Position numbers and translations under genes: made by a program. A DNA stretch of 50,899 nucleotides from Hondaea fermentalgiana. Lineage: Eukaryota; Sar; Bigyra; Thraustochytrida; Thraustochytriidae. Location: assembly GCA_014084085.1 (NCBI GenBank), contig NPFB01000095.1, positions 16,959 through 67,857 on the forward strand, read 5' to 3'. Of the stretch, positions 30,601 through 38,412 are shown piece by piece; the stretch's first letter is position 1; every line of letters begins with the position of its first letter. Under the pieces are notes generated by a model. That model was not told where the DNA came from. It searched no databases and saw nothing but the letters and a program-made list of their open reading frames with translations.

Positions 30601-32287
30601 CGAGGCTGCGCTGGCGCACGATGACTACGATTTGGCGAAGATTGCAGCGCACGAGCTCGTACTCGGGATGGAGTCTGCGGAGGCATTGGTACTGTACCAA
30701 GCGTGTCGGGCTCGCGCGTGGATGTTTAATTTACTCAAAGAAACGGCGCTGGACGGAGAGGGCAAGTTAAGTCAGTTCCTGAGATTGCAAACACACATTG
30801 AGGCAAGTTTGTTTTCCCCGGGGGACCTCTCCAAGACCGCAGGCGACGACGCATCGGCTCCAGAGAAAGATGCCAAAGTACGTTGGCCCTATGCCGATGT
30901 CAGCAAGTTCCTTCGGGAGAGTGTGCAGCTCCAGCGCTTGAGCTGTCGCCAGCGCGTGTCATCCTTGCTCAAGTCGTTGCCAGACGCAGTCGAGTTCCTG
31001 GTTCTTTCCTTGTCCGAAAATGGCCGCGTGCTGTACAGTGCGCATCTTGATGCCGAATCCTACGACACCGAGCGCAATGAAGTCAGAGCAAAAGCAAACA
31101 AATTTCCTCTTGCTGCCGAAGAGGCAGAGGAGCTCCATTCTCTCGTGCGAGAAATCTCGACATGCCGGAAGAGGATGAGCTCTCAGTTGCTGAGTCGCAC
31201 CCAAGACGCGAGCTTTGAAGACAGCGCAAGCAAGCTCGAGGACAAGGCTTCGGAGGACATTGAGGCCATCACACGTCGAATGCGACGTTTGCTCGCGCCT
31301 GCAATCCCCATACTGCGATCGGAGGGAGAAGGAGAAAATGCCGACGCTGGGAACGACGCTACCCCAGTAGAGGATGACGCCGAACCTTCGAAGCGACTGG
31401 TGATTCTGGCGGATCCTCTGCTCGCGCGTCTTCCGCTTGAGCTTCTATTCGAGCAAGAACCACAGAAAGAAGACGAGGAAGACGAGGCGAAAACGATTGA
31501 TGAAGAGGGTGAAGATCAGGACCAGGATGAGGGCGAGGACCAAGAGAAGACTCAGGATTGCGTAGCGTCTCAGACGCGTATGCAGAAACGGTACCTCTCT
31601 GTCTCTCGAGACTTTTCGCTGCATCTGTTTCACCAACGGATGCAGTCGATGGTGCCGGGTCTTCAAGAAGCGGTGGCTGCCGACGAAGCTTTTCAGGTTC
31701 GTTTGAGCCAACGTCCGACAAGTGTACGGTACGTTGTGGACCCACGGAGCGAAGAAAGCGGTCTTCGGGACAACTTCACAGCCGATACCGCATGGCAGGG
31801 ACATGTAGGTGCCGAAATGGGCGTTCCTAGTCGAGGCGACTGGCAGGCGCTCTTGGCAAGTGGGGATGATACGCAGTTCCTATTCAGTGGTCTCGGGTCT
31901 TTCCTTGCGCAGGTAGACCCGGGCGCTGTGGCCGCGTTGGACATGCGGCATTGCTGGAGCGCTGTGCTGATTGATCGCGCCGTGAACGACGCCTCGTACC
32001 GTTTCCAAAGCGAGCAAGAGGCGAGTTTGAGTGCCGCAGCTCTGCAGCTGAAACAGCCCGTGGAGACGGCTGCACTCTTGTCTCTGTGCGGTGTAAATGC
32101 TATCGTTCAGCACCAGTGGGCATGCACGGTTCACCGTGCCATTGAAATGCAGACTCGCTTGGCCTCATGCATGAAGCAAGGGGCGACGGCACCTCTTTTG
32201 GTGGACGCAATGCATAGTGCAGACGACAACTCGCGCAAACTTCGCGTCAAGGCAAATGCAGCATTCTACGGCGTGCCACTCTTGTGA
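24683..32287 (+). CDS. CFAP46: Cilia- and flagella-associated protein 46
   Basis: A 2534-residue protein from one uninterrupted 7.6-kb frame (start context AGAACCATGG). It is a structural protein of the C1d projection of the axonemal central pair, where it works with the PCDP1 complex in Ca-dependent control of beating. The call rests on the N-terminus: a helical-repeat region in which YSFLVYNASVIAWQVMRPIMR (about 158-178) and WRARLGLALA follow CFAP46 closely. Length also fits (family ~2,700). The body is TPR-like alpha-solenoid with acidic insertions (~610-640, 2270-2300). The C-terminal ~300 residues begin RLVILADPLLARLPLELLF and continue with SVSRDFSLHLF, resembling a CHAT/caspase-like fold. 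The catalytic His and Cys are not where that fold would need them, so it is probably inactive. Separase was considered and rejected. A motile flagellated stage is implied. Confidence 0.85.
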   Translation: MEDALRVRLLRVGEDARVAGIEGAESGRAQAKEQHPETDSGEDETDKHAKARHELEACFALLCEYNGEPRIAVELLVICAEAALKFDALVIAERSAELCFTRGKVRDQFYCRALFVKALIEHKSLQRGDVLSRALSASKHIDAAVDVCLDPVRKDAYSFLVYNASVIAWQVMRPIMRQGCRHHTLKLLSKLCEALNAADDPHKAWRARLGLALALAHNEVGAQAPAQAEAKRALDLVQEVDPTSEIARETNALCVHIQQQGALAAAKTARTQGDVQPILQCIRSGIIADQAGIEAELQESLKTAVAAGNQAAEDGDSQDDEMKTRNARTSIGVIGVGRAALRAHLYELSEECMSIAVRLPARVRTAVDEIDLDLFRAEWLAECPTATAEMASTGQRPLSGSKGSGAAATSEKTARAMNLAKRIQAMRLLDRCISLCLRLHQPGLLEETCLVTWNIGLPLLQPHLRTHVHKAFSSAASALEEVDSPLLELRAHLHSELAKCEMASDFLQRANDQVEKAMHLQRSSQMNQESNTENNSDLTRFLKPMQEKLRLKSSIYNEPENPLEQAILQVEQAKDAGEKHLKASLLMRAAAFLDQHHDESLEQSSREQHNHTGAAAEDKEEGAEAATQDADARAPEQIANNVTSIALWAEIAQLASTLRLLPLTERAAQHVLVSDNEEDTTELPEGVDAKSWSLQRARVHFVFADALARQLQTVPVDDLVPKVANMHVRTLGLLVPTPIENPEAIDDPLDEDSEDANRATEESRNIVSPADMAFDWLPWQDAPFPEDLPQRKDEVVKQIVAALKIGSTLCESWLVENAATYLWNFHLHVFNGPIQRFQFVTDALIDGLQEVVSALVELDPEERNDTMYCAVACALAQSLEGRALRTQMLQGQTANADDDLRRAAEVCIQTLADKSPRIAKELIATLQRVQRRRKSPQPLPDDLLARGFAVIELLRLEGGFVAPEEKQSLLESFVGQIQGQEDLLLHAADRSDQLVATEVWTRLGRQSFQIGNLDIADTICSAALRTLASHGQSQQRKAQDGEDRMTTPSAQSFQQKVQPNRVPVEFWRWYAICSCVKGQVAAARAAAITHDKTTQDMLREESLRMFRSAAEYGVRAKVGALVLDAAKELWNVATTLVGSAGTRSILFEPLRAMLQCLAAVSEKSEMALRVSMYAALFECFKDTKDWKGGLKAVDEAFRIVPQSLQKRLWAARVIFNSKLNKDVAAGLHKMKEGNKSLQAKAWMTLATSSANQEDQLQAHVQALSLLEGSYERVEYLIEFAEWLHANHFSRDDVTQCLVSAADQILDVEVAAQKRAQAAAEARAKGAMSPKSPSSLVTSNSRRSIRSASPKRNVKATRELGEPCADAPRELRLGDLLKLVQIFAMLARSVPHSKIRADMALIAHEHLSSAWTRFVAPGSKCNLLTVIGADLADATEGSEENEDAKVSRIPAAAAATIERPYLVVHYLLELGSLLQECGQDALAITCYVMMERICADVIQDRTFATLAALKTVRALSLINLGAAARSKMNEIDISLNEEERIRFGVEVEQLLQHRSMRQRARRASIESAPTDGSTESAELDEDPDAIVTKSGVQPTRRRMLGPMKIREVWARLASELVDLGYIFEGKVLLHEVALHNDAYEDKENTFRAATVAAKVALLEGKESAALARAVEAMGALNEHRGGNVNDWLHCIREIVACLRGADRSADASTLMKKALAVYNSKLQNMGTLKDLDLEVATSYVETLVAEQLFAEVKVRALQGANWRDEWVQCQKHLRNAQDRILIATKPQCASVATMDILLMHCAMWMEVYKTQAMEQEHVAFSRIVDGLSRASRCGEAMLQMVLPTSELFCTGMNEVNLPLERYVGRVQNMLGSIELLHDAFCNPLPAVSSAAREAERIEQLNPAERWLMETAPVPPPTLAELHPGAAQRACSYFMGTYKHLHHMPARAAVALVAAGQGLCRNNDARAQKVLYDGIEAALAHDDYDLAKIAAHELVLGMESAEALVLYQACRARAWMFNLLKETALDGEGKLSQFLRLQTHIEASLFSPGDLSKTAGDDASAPEKDAKVRWPYADVSKFLRESVQLQRLSCRQRVSSLLKSLPDAVEFLVLSLSENGRVLYSAHLDAESYDTERNEVRAKANKFPLAAEEAEELHSLVREISTCRKRMSSQLLSRTQDASFEDSASKLEDKASEDIEAITRRMRRLLAPAIPILRSEGEGENADAGNDATPVEDDAEPSKRLVILADPLLARLPLELLFEQEPQKEDEEDEAKTIDEEGEDQDQDEGEDQEKTQDCVASQTRMQKRYLSVSRDFSLHLFHQRMQSMVPGLQEAVAADEAFQVRLSQRPTSVRYVVDPRSEESGLRDNFTADTAWQGHVGAEMGVPSRGDWQALLASGDDTQFLFSGLGSFLAQVDPGAVAALDMRHCWSAVLIDRAVNDASYRFQSEQEASLSAAALQLKQPVETAALLSLCGVNAIVQHQWACTVHRAIEMQTRLASCMKQGATAPLLVDAMHSADDNSRKLRVKANAAFYGVPLL

Positions 32288-32427
32288 GAGGTTCTTCAAG
32301 ACCAAGTTTGTGAGATTGCTAGCACTCGTGCAAAGCTTTCGTTGGGTAGACTATCAGAGAAGATATACGTATTTGATATCACTGTCAGAGGCTGGCTGTC
32401 GGTTAGGGGAGCGACAGCTGTTGATCA

Positions 32428-33453
32428 TTACTCGACGACCTTGTTCCACCAGGATGGAAATTTAGGGACTTGGGCCGCGTGGCCATTAACTTGAAAGATG
32501 CCATCTTGCAACCACTTTGTCTCTGCATCATCTTCGAGACGCATGACGGCCAGGCCAATGCTAGCATCGGATGAAAAGGCAATGAGCTTGCCCGGCGAGC
32601 GCTTCGACTCGGGCTCGGGTGCGTCCTTGCCCCACTCCACAGGTGAAGGGATTTCCAGCTCGAGGCCCTGCGGGGCACCTCCCAGCTTGACGCCTTCGAG
32701 AATGCCACGTTCCTGGACCGTGTGTTCCCCAATCGTGAGCGGGACGACACGCTTGCGGACGAGACCCTTGTGATGCGTTCTCGCCACAAGTTCTTGGCCC
32801 GTGTAGCATCCCTTGTGGAAGTTGACGCCATTGAGCTTTTCGAGGTTGTACTCGAGGGGGATGCCGCCATCCACCTCGAGGCCCTCGGGGATGCCGCACA
32901 GATAGCGGAACTGATCGTAAAAGTGGCCCGAACTCTCCTTGAGTCCGAGCTTTTCGAGCACCTTGCGTGTGGCCTCTTCGTGCTTGGCGGAGGCCACTAC
33001 GCGATAGCCCAGCGAAGCGTCGCGAGGATCGGCAATGACGGCGCCCGCGTGAATATCGTTGAGTCCAGCCTTTGTCTCTTCGTCGCCGCCCATGATGGCC
33101 CAGACGTTGTAGCGCCCTTTGGCGTCTTCAATGGAGACTTTGGAGCGGAGCTTGAACATTTTTAGAAGCTTGAGAACCTTGTTGACAACATCTTGGTGCA
33201 GGTCGAGCAAGTAGGCGTCCTCGGCGGCGCGATGAATAATGGTCTCTGCGACCATGCGGCCCTTGTTGTTGAGAAAGGCAGCGTACTGAGCCTCGCCCTC
33301 ATTTTCGAGCTTGGAGACATCGTTCGTCACAATACCCTGCAGGAAATGCGTCGCGTCCGGTCCGCTCACCTCAACGACGGTTCTGTCAAGCAACTTGCGA
33401 TACATGGCCGAGTCCGTCTCGGGCCGGGCTCCATCCGTCGACGAGGACAGCAT
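32428..33453 (-). CDS. IBA57: Mitochondrial iron-sulfur assembly factor IBA57 (YgfZ/GcvT-like)
   Basis: A 341-residue protein from the ATG at 33453. IBA57 works with ISCA1/ISCA2 in the mitochondrial matrix to build [4Fe-4S] clusters for aconitase, lipoate synthase and others. The diagnostic YgfZ/IBA57 motif KGCYTGQE is at 214-221 (Cys216), followed by LVARTHHKGLVRKR. The N-terminal folate-binding-like domain begins LLDRTVVEVSGPDATHFLQGIVTNDV. A targeting peptide is not obvious after this ATG. However, the frame stays open for the 65 bases upstream to the assembly gap and encodes an Arg/Ala/Pro-rich stretch (for example ATRLRPWPGAPRGLR) that looks like a presequence. The true start may therefore lie in the gap. 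It is convergent with CFAP46, 140 bp apart. Confidence 0.92.
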   Translation of the reverse strand: MLSSSTDGARPETDSAMYRKLLDRTVVEVSGPDATHFLQGIVTNDVSKLENEGEAQYAAFLNNKGRMVAETIIHRAAEDAYLLDLHQDVVNKVLKLLKMFKLRSKVSIEDAKGRYNVWAIMGGDEETKAGLNDIHAGAVIADPRDASLGYRVVASAKHEEATRKVLEKLGLKESSGHFYDQFRYLCGIPEGLEVDGGIPLEYNLEKLNGVNFHKGCYTGQELVARTHHKGLVRKRVVPLTIGEHTVQERGILEGVKLGGAPQGLELEIPSPVEWGKDAPEPESKRSPGKLIAFSSDASIGLAVMRLEDDAETKWLQDGIFQVNGHAAQVPKFPSWWNKVVE

Positions 33454-33518
33454 CCGCAGTCCCCTCGGCGCGCCGGGCCAGGGTCTGAGTCTCGTTGCGG
33501 CGGGCCCCGGGGCTCCCG

Positions 33519-33618
33519 NNNNNNNNNNNNNNNNNNNNNNNNNNNNNNNNNNNNNNNNNNNNNNNNNNNNNNNNNNNNNNNNNNNNNNNNNNNNNNNNNN
33601 NNNNNNNNNNNNNNNNNN
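33519..33618. other. Assembly gap (100 N)
   Basis: 100 placeholder bases that directly abut a TTTGC microsatellite. The collapse was probably caused by that repeat, so the array may be much longer than shown. Confidence 0.99.
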
Positions 33619-33684
33619 GCTTTGCTTTGCTTTGCTTTGCTTTGCTTTGCTTTGCTTTGCTTTGCTTTGCTTGCTTTGCTTTGC
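33619..33684. repeat. (GCTTT)n pentanucleotide microsatellite
   Basis: About thirteen GCTTT units beginning at the edge of the gap, with one TTGC interruption near 33670. Confidence 0.97.
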
Positions 33685-34368
33685 GTGGCTTTGCTTTCAT
33701 GGCTTTTTTTGCGTTGCAGTCGCTTTTCGTCTCGTTCTTCTTCTGCGCCACATCTCGAGGACGCCATCGCCGGCATCGGCCTCGGAGAGAACCGCGCGGG
33801 ACCCGGGGACTACACGAGGATGCGGCTGCTCGTGGCTCCGATGTTCTGGAGATTTTGCTTTTCGGGGGGGTTGCGGGGTGGAAAGGGTCCGAGAAGGAGA
33901 GTTGCGCTAAAGTTCTGGGCGAACGAGCGTGCATGCATGCAGCGAAAGGAATAAAGGACGTTGCTTGCTCCGAGAACGTCGTCGTTCCTCCTTGGTCCGG
34001 TTGGGTTGGTTGAGAGCGGGGGAGTTTGTTGCGTGTCCAAAACAAGCATTCCGCTCGGGCAAGCGTATTTTTTTAGCTCGGGTTCACTAAAAGAGCAGGT
34101 TCATGTAGCTGCAGCAGCTTCTCTGCGCAAAACGAATGCATTCCAGATGAGGTAATAGCCAAACTCCACGGTGGTCTTACTTGACACGAGTCCAATCTTG
34201 CTCGCTCTTGACAGATAAGCTCGCCCGCCCGCTGCGAATGTCATGCTGCTAAAGATCAAACTCGCCCACAAGATCCAATGACAAATATTCCACCACGGCG
34301 ATGCGCAACAGACACAGAAAGTCAACTTGCTTGTCGCGCCATTGATCTGATTCCAATCTTTGCCGAGC

Positions 34369-34394
34369 CGCTCGCTCGCTCGCTCGCTCGCTCT
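34369..34394. repeat. (GCTC)n tetranucleotide tract
   Basis: Six consecutive CTCG/GCTC units about 340 bp upstream of the RPB3 start. Similar tracts occur near 16612, 39134, 39797 and 39966. Confidence 0.9.
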
Positions 34395-34601
34395 CTGGAA
34401 ACGTCATGAGCCGCACCGCTGCCACAACCCAACCAAACCGGTGAAAAAAAGCCTCAAAAAAATATCTCGATTTGGGGCGCCGCCGCCGCAGCAGCAGAGC
34501 GCGATAGCGATAAGGCCGTGCAGCCCATCGTCGCGTCGCCGCAGCCGATCGCGCACGCACGGTCCTCGTGCAGAGCCCGCGCGCCGCTGACTGCGACGAA
34601 C

Positions 34602-34656
34602 GCCCGCCGCCGCCGCCGCCGCCGCCGCAGCAGCAGCAGCAGCTGCAGCAGCAGCT
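34602..34656. repeat. CCG/CAG triplet repeat
   Basis: About nine CCG units run into CAG units and a GCAGCTGCAGC palindrome, in the probable 5' UTR of RPB3. Confidence 0.9.
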
Positions 34657-34729
34657 TCGGGCATCGGGCGGGTAGCGAGCGAGTGGCGAGCGGCACCAAC
34701 GACCGCGACGGCGACGGCGAGCGCGCACG

Positions 34730-35749
34730 ATGGAGCAGGCCAAGCCGCTCGCGCGGGCGGCGCGGGACCCGAAGATTGAGGTGCTGGAGCTGAAGGAGGA
34801 CTACATTAAGTTCGTGCTTTCGGATACGGACGCGAGCGTGGCGAACGCCCTGCGACGGGTGCTCATCGCCGAGACGCCGACGGTGGCGATCGACCTTGTG
34901 GAGATTGCCGAAAACTCTTCGGCGCTGCACGATGAGTTTATTGCGCACCGGTTGGGTCTGATCCCGATCCGCATTTCCTCGCAGGAGGGCGTGAGCGGTA
35001 TGAACTACAAGCAGGACTGCTTTTGCGACTCAACGTGCCCGCGGTGCTCGGTCAAGTTCACCTTGGACGTGAGCCACGACGACCCGGACGAGGCTGTGCG
35101 TATTGTAACGAGCGCAGATCTCAAGTCAGACTCGGCGTTTGCTGTGCAGTACTCGTCGACGGAGGAGGACGACTTTGTCAAGGAGACGAACCCAGATCTG
35201 CCCTCGGGCATTACGATTGTTAAGCTTGGACCGGGGCAGCGGATCAAGTGCGACTGCATCGCGGTCAAGGGCATTAGTAAGATCCACGCCAAGTGGTGCC
35301 CTGTGAGCGTGGCGACGTTTGCGTATGATCCGGAGATCGAGCTCAACGATGCTCTCATGGACGAGCTCGATTTGGCCAAGAAGCAGGAGTTTGTCAAGTC
35401 GTGCCCGGCTGATGTCTTTAATCTTGACGAGCAGACTGAAAAGGTTTCTGTCTCGAAGCGCTCTGCGTGCATGTTTTGCGACGAGTGTGTCAAGCTCGGC
35501 GAGACCTGGAAGCGAAGCCACGAGGAGGACAATGTGGTTTCGGTGTCGCAGGTCCCTAACCGCTTCATCTTTAGCGTCGAGACCACGGGGGCCTTGAAGC
35601 CAGACGAAGCTGTTTTTTCGGCCCTCAAGGTTTTGCAGGACAAGTTGACGCTTATTGGCCGGCATTTGTCAGAGATCCCGCCTGAAGTCCAGGAGGTCCC
35701 GCTCAAGGAAAACCAGGGCGGCTTTGTAGATACGGGCGGCTTTATTTGA
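34730..35749 (+). CDS. POLR2C: DNA-directed RNA polymerase II subunit RPB3
   Basis: A 339-residue nuclear protein, equivalent to the bacterial alpha subunit, that pairs with RPB11 to start RNA polymerase II assembly. The alpha-motif is clear at ~24-80: DYIKFVLSDTDASVANALRRVLIAETP and HRLGLIPIR. The zinc loop has Cys97, Cys99, Cys103 and Cys106, the same C-x-C-x3-C-x2-C spacing as yeast RPB3. Length is close to the usual 275-320, with a modest acidic C-terminal region. A second cysteine cluster, CMFCDEC (247-253), lies in the dimerisation half. The ATG sits at the end of a GC-rich leader. It is convergent with JMJD6 (382 bp apart) and divergent from IBA57. Confidence 0.96.
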   Translation: MEQAKPLARAARDPKIEVLELKEDYIKFVLSDTDASVANALRRVLIAETPTVAIDLVEIAENSSALHDEFIAHRLGLIPIRISSQEGVSGMNYKQDCFCDSTCPRCSVKFTLDVSHDDPDEAVRIVTSADLKSDSAFAVQYSSTEEDDFVKETNPDLPSGITIVKLGPGQRIKCDCIAVKGISKIHAKWCPVSVATFAYDPEIELNDALMDELDLAKKQEFVKSCPADVFNLDEQTEKVSVSKRSACMFCDECVKLGETWKRSHEEDNVVSVSQVPNRFIFSVETTGALKPDEAVFSALKVLQDKLTLIGRHLSEIPPEVQEVPLKENQGGFVDTGGFI

Positions 35750-36131
35750 GAGGAAAAAAAAAAAAACAAGGAAAAAAGAAGAAGAAGAAGAAGGGAAAAC
35801 GAAATTGCTGCACGTTGTCTTTGTTCTTCACGCGCACGCGCTCGCGCTCTGATCCGCAACCGTTCGGGCCTGGACGGCTCGTTCTCGTCGACCTTTTACT
35901 TTCTTTTCTATTCTTTAGTTTGTGAAAGAAAAAAGAAAGCACAACGCGATAGCTGATGCCAGGAATAAGAAAAAGAAGGAAACTCATTTGTTTTGGGCTA
36001 ATTTCCTCGAATACTTTTGTTCTGAATACAACGAGAAATACAACGAGAAGAAAGAAAAAAGAACAGCTGTGCAATGTTGCGTTGCAAGCTTTCTCGCCTC
36101 TCGGTATACGGTCATGTTGTGAAGTTGGTGT
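35750..36131. other. Convergent 3' spacer
   Basis: 382 bp between the RPB3 and JMJD6 stops. It is purine-rich on the plus strand, with A-runs and GAA repeats at 35753-35802. No gene is seen. Confidence 0.6.
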
Positions 36132-37958
36132 TCAATTGTTGTTGTTGTTCTTGGTCTTGTTGTCATCGTTGTCGTCGCTTTCATCACCACTCCCACTTTC
36201 GCTACCACTACCGCTACCGTCTGCACTCTCGCTGTCGCTGCTACCGCTGCTACTGCCCGTGCTCTTGGCATCTTTGGCGCTGCCATCGTTGTCGTCCTGG
36301 TCGTCGTCAGCTTCGTTGCCGTCAGAAGGGTCGCTCTTCTTGGCGAGTTTGTGTTGCTTGTGCTGCTGCTGGCGTTTGCGCTTCTTGGCCTCCTTTTTCG
36401 CGATCTTGCGACGCCGCCGACGTTCGTCTGCGGCCTCAATCTCTTGATCAAGATCAAAGTTGTCCATCTTGTCGAGTTCGTACGCGCGCTTGGCAAGGTC
36501 GTCGCGTTCGAGCTGCAAGGTGCGGCGCCAGGTGCGAGCCATTTTGCGGCGTCCCGTCCGCGTCTGACGCCATACGCGATCAAAGTTGCCGGTACTGCAA
36601 AAGTTCTGCGTCACCGCCACGGTAGTATCGAGGTTAAGCACCGCATGCCACCAATCCGACGGGACAAAGACGGTCTCGCCGGGCTTTTGAATGAATTGAA
36701 TCATTTTGGAGCGCAGTTCGGGCCCGCCCTTTTCCAGAATACGTGGGAGGATGAACTCGTTCCAGTCGACGGGCTCGTCATCTTCGTTTTTCCAGTCCAC
36801 AAGGGACCTGCCTTTGACGACGGAACGCGGGACGTCGGGGGGAAAGAGAGTCCACAGCTTGTGGCCACGAACAAGAGTGTTCCAGGCGGAAGTCCCGAGC
36901 GGATCGTCGTGCACACCGCTGCCAGAGCGCTCGGAGCCAATGAGGATCCACCGGTAAGGAGGCCTGCGGCGCTCGCCGACATGGCGAAAGAGATCCTCTT
37001 GGAAAAGATGTGGCACGCGATACTCTTGAAGAAGCTGCTTGCTAATACGGTCGTCATCAAAGTGGGAGTCAAAGATATAGAGAGGGCTATCGTCAAGCTT
37101 GGCGCCGTCCTCGTTGTCGCTGTTCATGTAGCGCAGAAAATGCTTGAGTTTGACTTTGATTGCATAGCCCTCGTCATCCTCGCCACACTTGAACTTGCGC
37201 TCGCCAAAGTCCTCGCGCAGACGCTTGAGCCCCCACTCTGTGCGCGCAGGCCAGGCGTCGGCGAGGCCATGAATGAGGCAAGGCTGTGCGGGGAGTTCGA
37301 ACTCTTTGCGGAAGCGCTCGAGCGAGTAGCAATCGCCGTGGATGCGCCGCACATTGTCGAGGTTCCTCTCCTTGAGCGTGGCGCGGACCTTTTCCCAGCG
37401 TTTGTGATGGCCATACTTGTCCCACCCGCGTGCGGACATGTCTGTTCTGTGCTCCCGCTTCGCGCTGCGCATGATCTTGGCCGTGCGCCCGCCAAAGGGC
37501 TTGCCCACGAGGCCCTCGAGTTCGTCGGTGTAAAACGCGGCCCAGAGCGCCTCACTGCGCTGGAGCAGCGTGTCCTCGCCCGAGGGGCACGCCGGCTCGG
37601 CGTCCTCTTGCGCTGCGGCGCCCTTCTTCGTGGCGGCGGCCCTTGCGCCCGCCGGGGAGTCTGCGCGGGGCGTCTGGTCCTCGCTGCCCTTGCTGCCGGC
37701 CTCGCTCCCGCCGCCAGGGACGCTCGCGCTCGCGCGAGCGTCCATCTTCGGAGCGCCGCCATCCAGCGCGCCCTTCCGCTCCGCCTCTGCCTCCGCGCCC
37801 GCCTGCTTGGCCGCCGCCGCCTCGCGCGTCGCGCCGCCCGCGCTCTGCTGCCCCGCGCCCGCCGCCGTGCTCGTCATCGCGCCGCGGCCTCTCGCGATTG
37901 CGCTCTGCGCGAATGAATCAGGATTACGCGAGATTACGGCCAAGAACTGGCCACTCAT
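36132..37958 (-). CDS. JMJD6: JmjC-domain Fe(II)/2-oxoglutarate dioxygenase, JMJD6 family
   Basis: A 608-residue nuclear hydroxylase. JMJD6 enzymes hydroxylate lysines of splicing factors and histones, and arginine demethylation has also been reported. The JmjC domain (~215-460) keeps the iron ligands His350 and Asp352 in HDDPLGTSAWN and His438 in DWWHAVLNLDTTVAVTQNF; Lys367 in GHKLWTLFPP is placed to bind 2-oxoglutarate. The family signature before the domain is present (CLIHGLADAWPA). Residues 1-130 are Ala/Gly-rich and disordered; an internal ATG (codon 28, 37877) is a possible alternative start. After ~505 there is a Lys/Arg-rich, nuclear-localisation-like segment and then a Ser/Asp/Gly acidic tail ending in poly-Asn, like the poly-Ser tail of animal JMJD6. 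It is one unbroken frame. Confidence 0.95.
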   Translation of the reverse strand: MSGQFLAVISRNPDSFAQSAIARGRGAMTSTAAGAGQQSAGGATREAAAAKQAGAEAEAERKGALDGGAPKMDARASASVPGGGSEAGSKGSEDQTPRADSPAGARAAATKKGAAAQEDAEPACPSGEDTLLQRSEALWAAFYTDELEGLVGKPFGGRTAKIMRSAKREHRTDMSARGWDKYGHHKRWEKVRATLKERNLDNVRRIHGDCYSLERFRKEFELPAQPCLIHGLADAWPARTEWGLKRLREDFGERKFKCGEDDEGYAIKVKLKHFLRYMNSDNEDGAKLDDSPLYIFDSHFDDDRISKQLLQEYRVPHLFQEDLFRHVGERRRPPYRWILIGSERSGSGVHDDPLGTSAWNTLVRGHKLWTLFPPDVPRSVVKGRSLVDWKNEDDEPVDWNEFILPRILEKGGPELRSKMIQFIQKPGETVFVPSDWWHAVLNLDTTVAVTQNFCSTGNFDRVWRQTRTGRRKMARTWRRTLQLERDDLAKRAYELDKMDNFDLDQEIEAADERRRRRKIAKKEAKKRKRQQQHKQHKLAKKSDPSDGNEADDDQDDNDGSAKDAKSTGSSSGSSDSESADGSGSGSESGSGDESDDNDDNKTKNNNNN

Positions 37959-38235
37959 TCACTCACATCCGACATCAGTCCATCGATGTGAATCACCGAC
38001 GGAGAGCCCGCCGCCCGTCGAGACCGCGCCTTCTGCAGCTGATGGAATGATGCCCGTGGAGCTAGCTGGCGAGGCCGTCAGGACCATGCCACGCGTGCCG
38101 AGACATATCCGCGCGACCGAGATTCGGGAGAGCTTGATGGAGCTTCCTGCTGCCATTGCTCGGACTCTGGCCTCGTGTGTCTGCTGCTAGTGAGTCGTAT
38201 TGTGGCTCAGACTAAAGGTAACGGACGCCATCACA

Positions 38236-38412
38236 TTCCATGCGATGCCACGCGATGCCAGGCGATGCCATGCGATGCCATGCGATGCCATGCGATGCCA
38301 TGCCATGCGATGCCATGCCATGCGATGCCATGCGATGCCATGTGATGCCATGCCATGCGATGCCATAATATTCCATAATAGTCCATAGCATTTTATGCCA
38401 TTTGCCGCCATG
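38236..38412. repeat. TGCGATGCCA 10-mer / CATGC 5-mer array
   Basis: About a dozen TGCGATGCCA units mixed with five-base TGCCA insertions, so all spacings are multiples of five. Copies decay rightwards into TTCCATAATA and TTTTATGCCA variants. It contains many overlapping GCATGC-like palindromes. Confidence 0.93.

Larger units (their letters stand above)
33454..34729. other. Divergent intergenic region with assembly gap and repeats
   Basis: Holds the 5' flanks of IBA57 and RPB3. It contains the gap at 33519-33618, the TTTGC array directly after it, a GCTC tract (34369-34394) and a CCG/CAG triplet tract (34602-34656). No gene is recognised. Confidence 0.6.

Noticed and set aside
24683..32287. 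Separase (peptidase C50) as the identity of the 2534-residue protein
   Set aside because: The C-terminus has a caspase-like look but lacks the catalytic His and Cys motifs, and the N-terminus matches CFAP46 instead.
36351..37916. 521-codon plus-strand frame
   Set aside because: Antisense shadow of JMJD6, whose catalytic motifs make the minus-strand reading certain.
38236..38412. CRISPR-like array
   Set aside because: Units are contiguous 5/10-mers without unique spacers, in a eukaryotic nuclear context.
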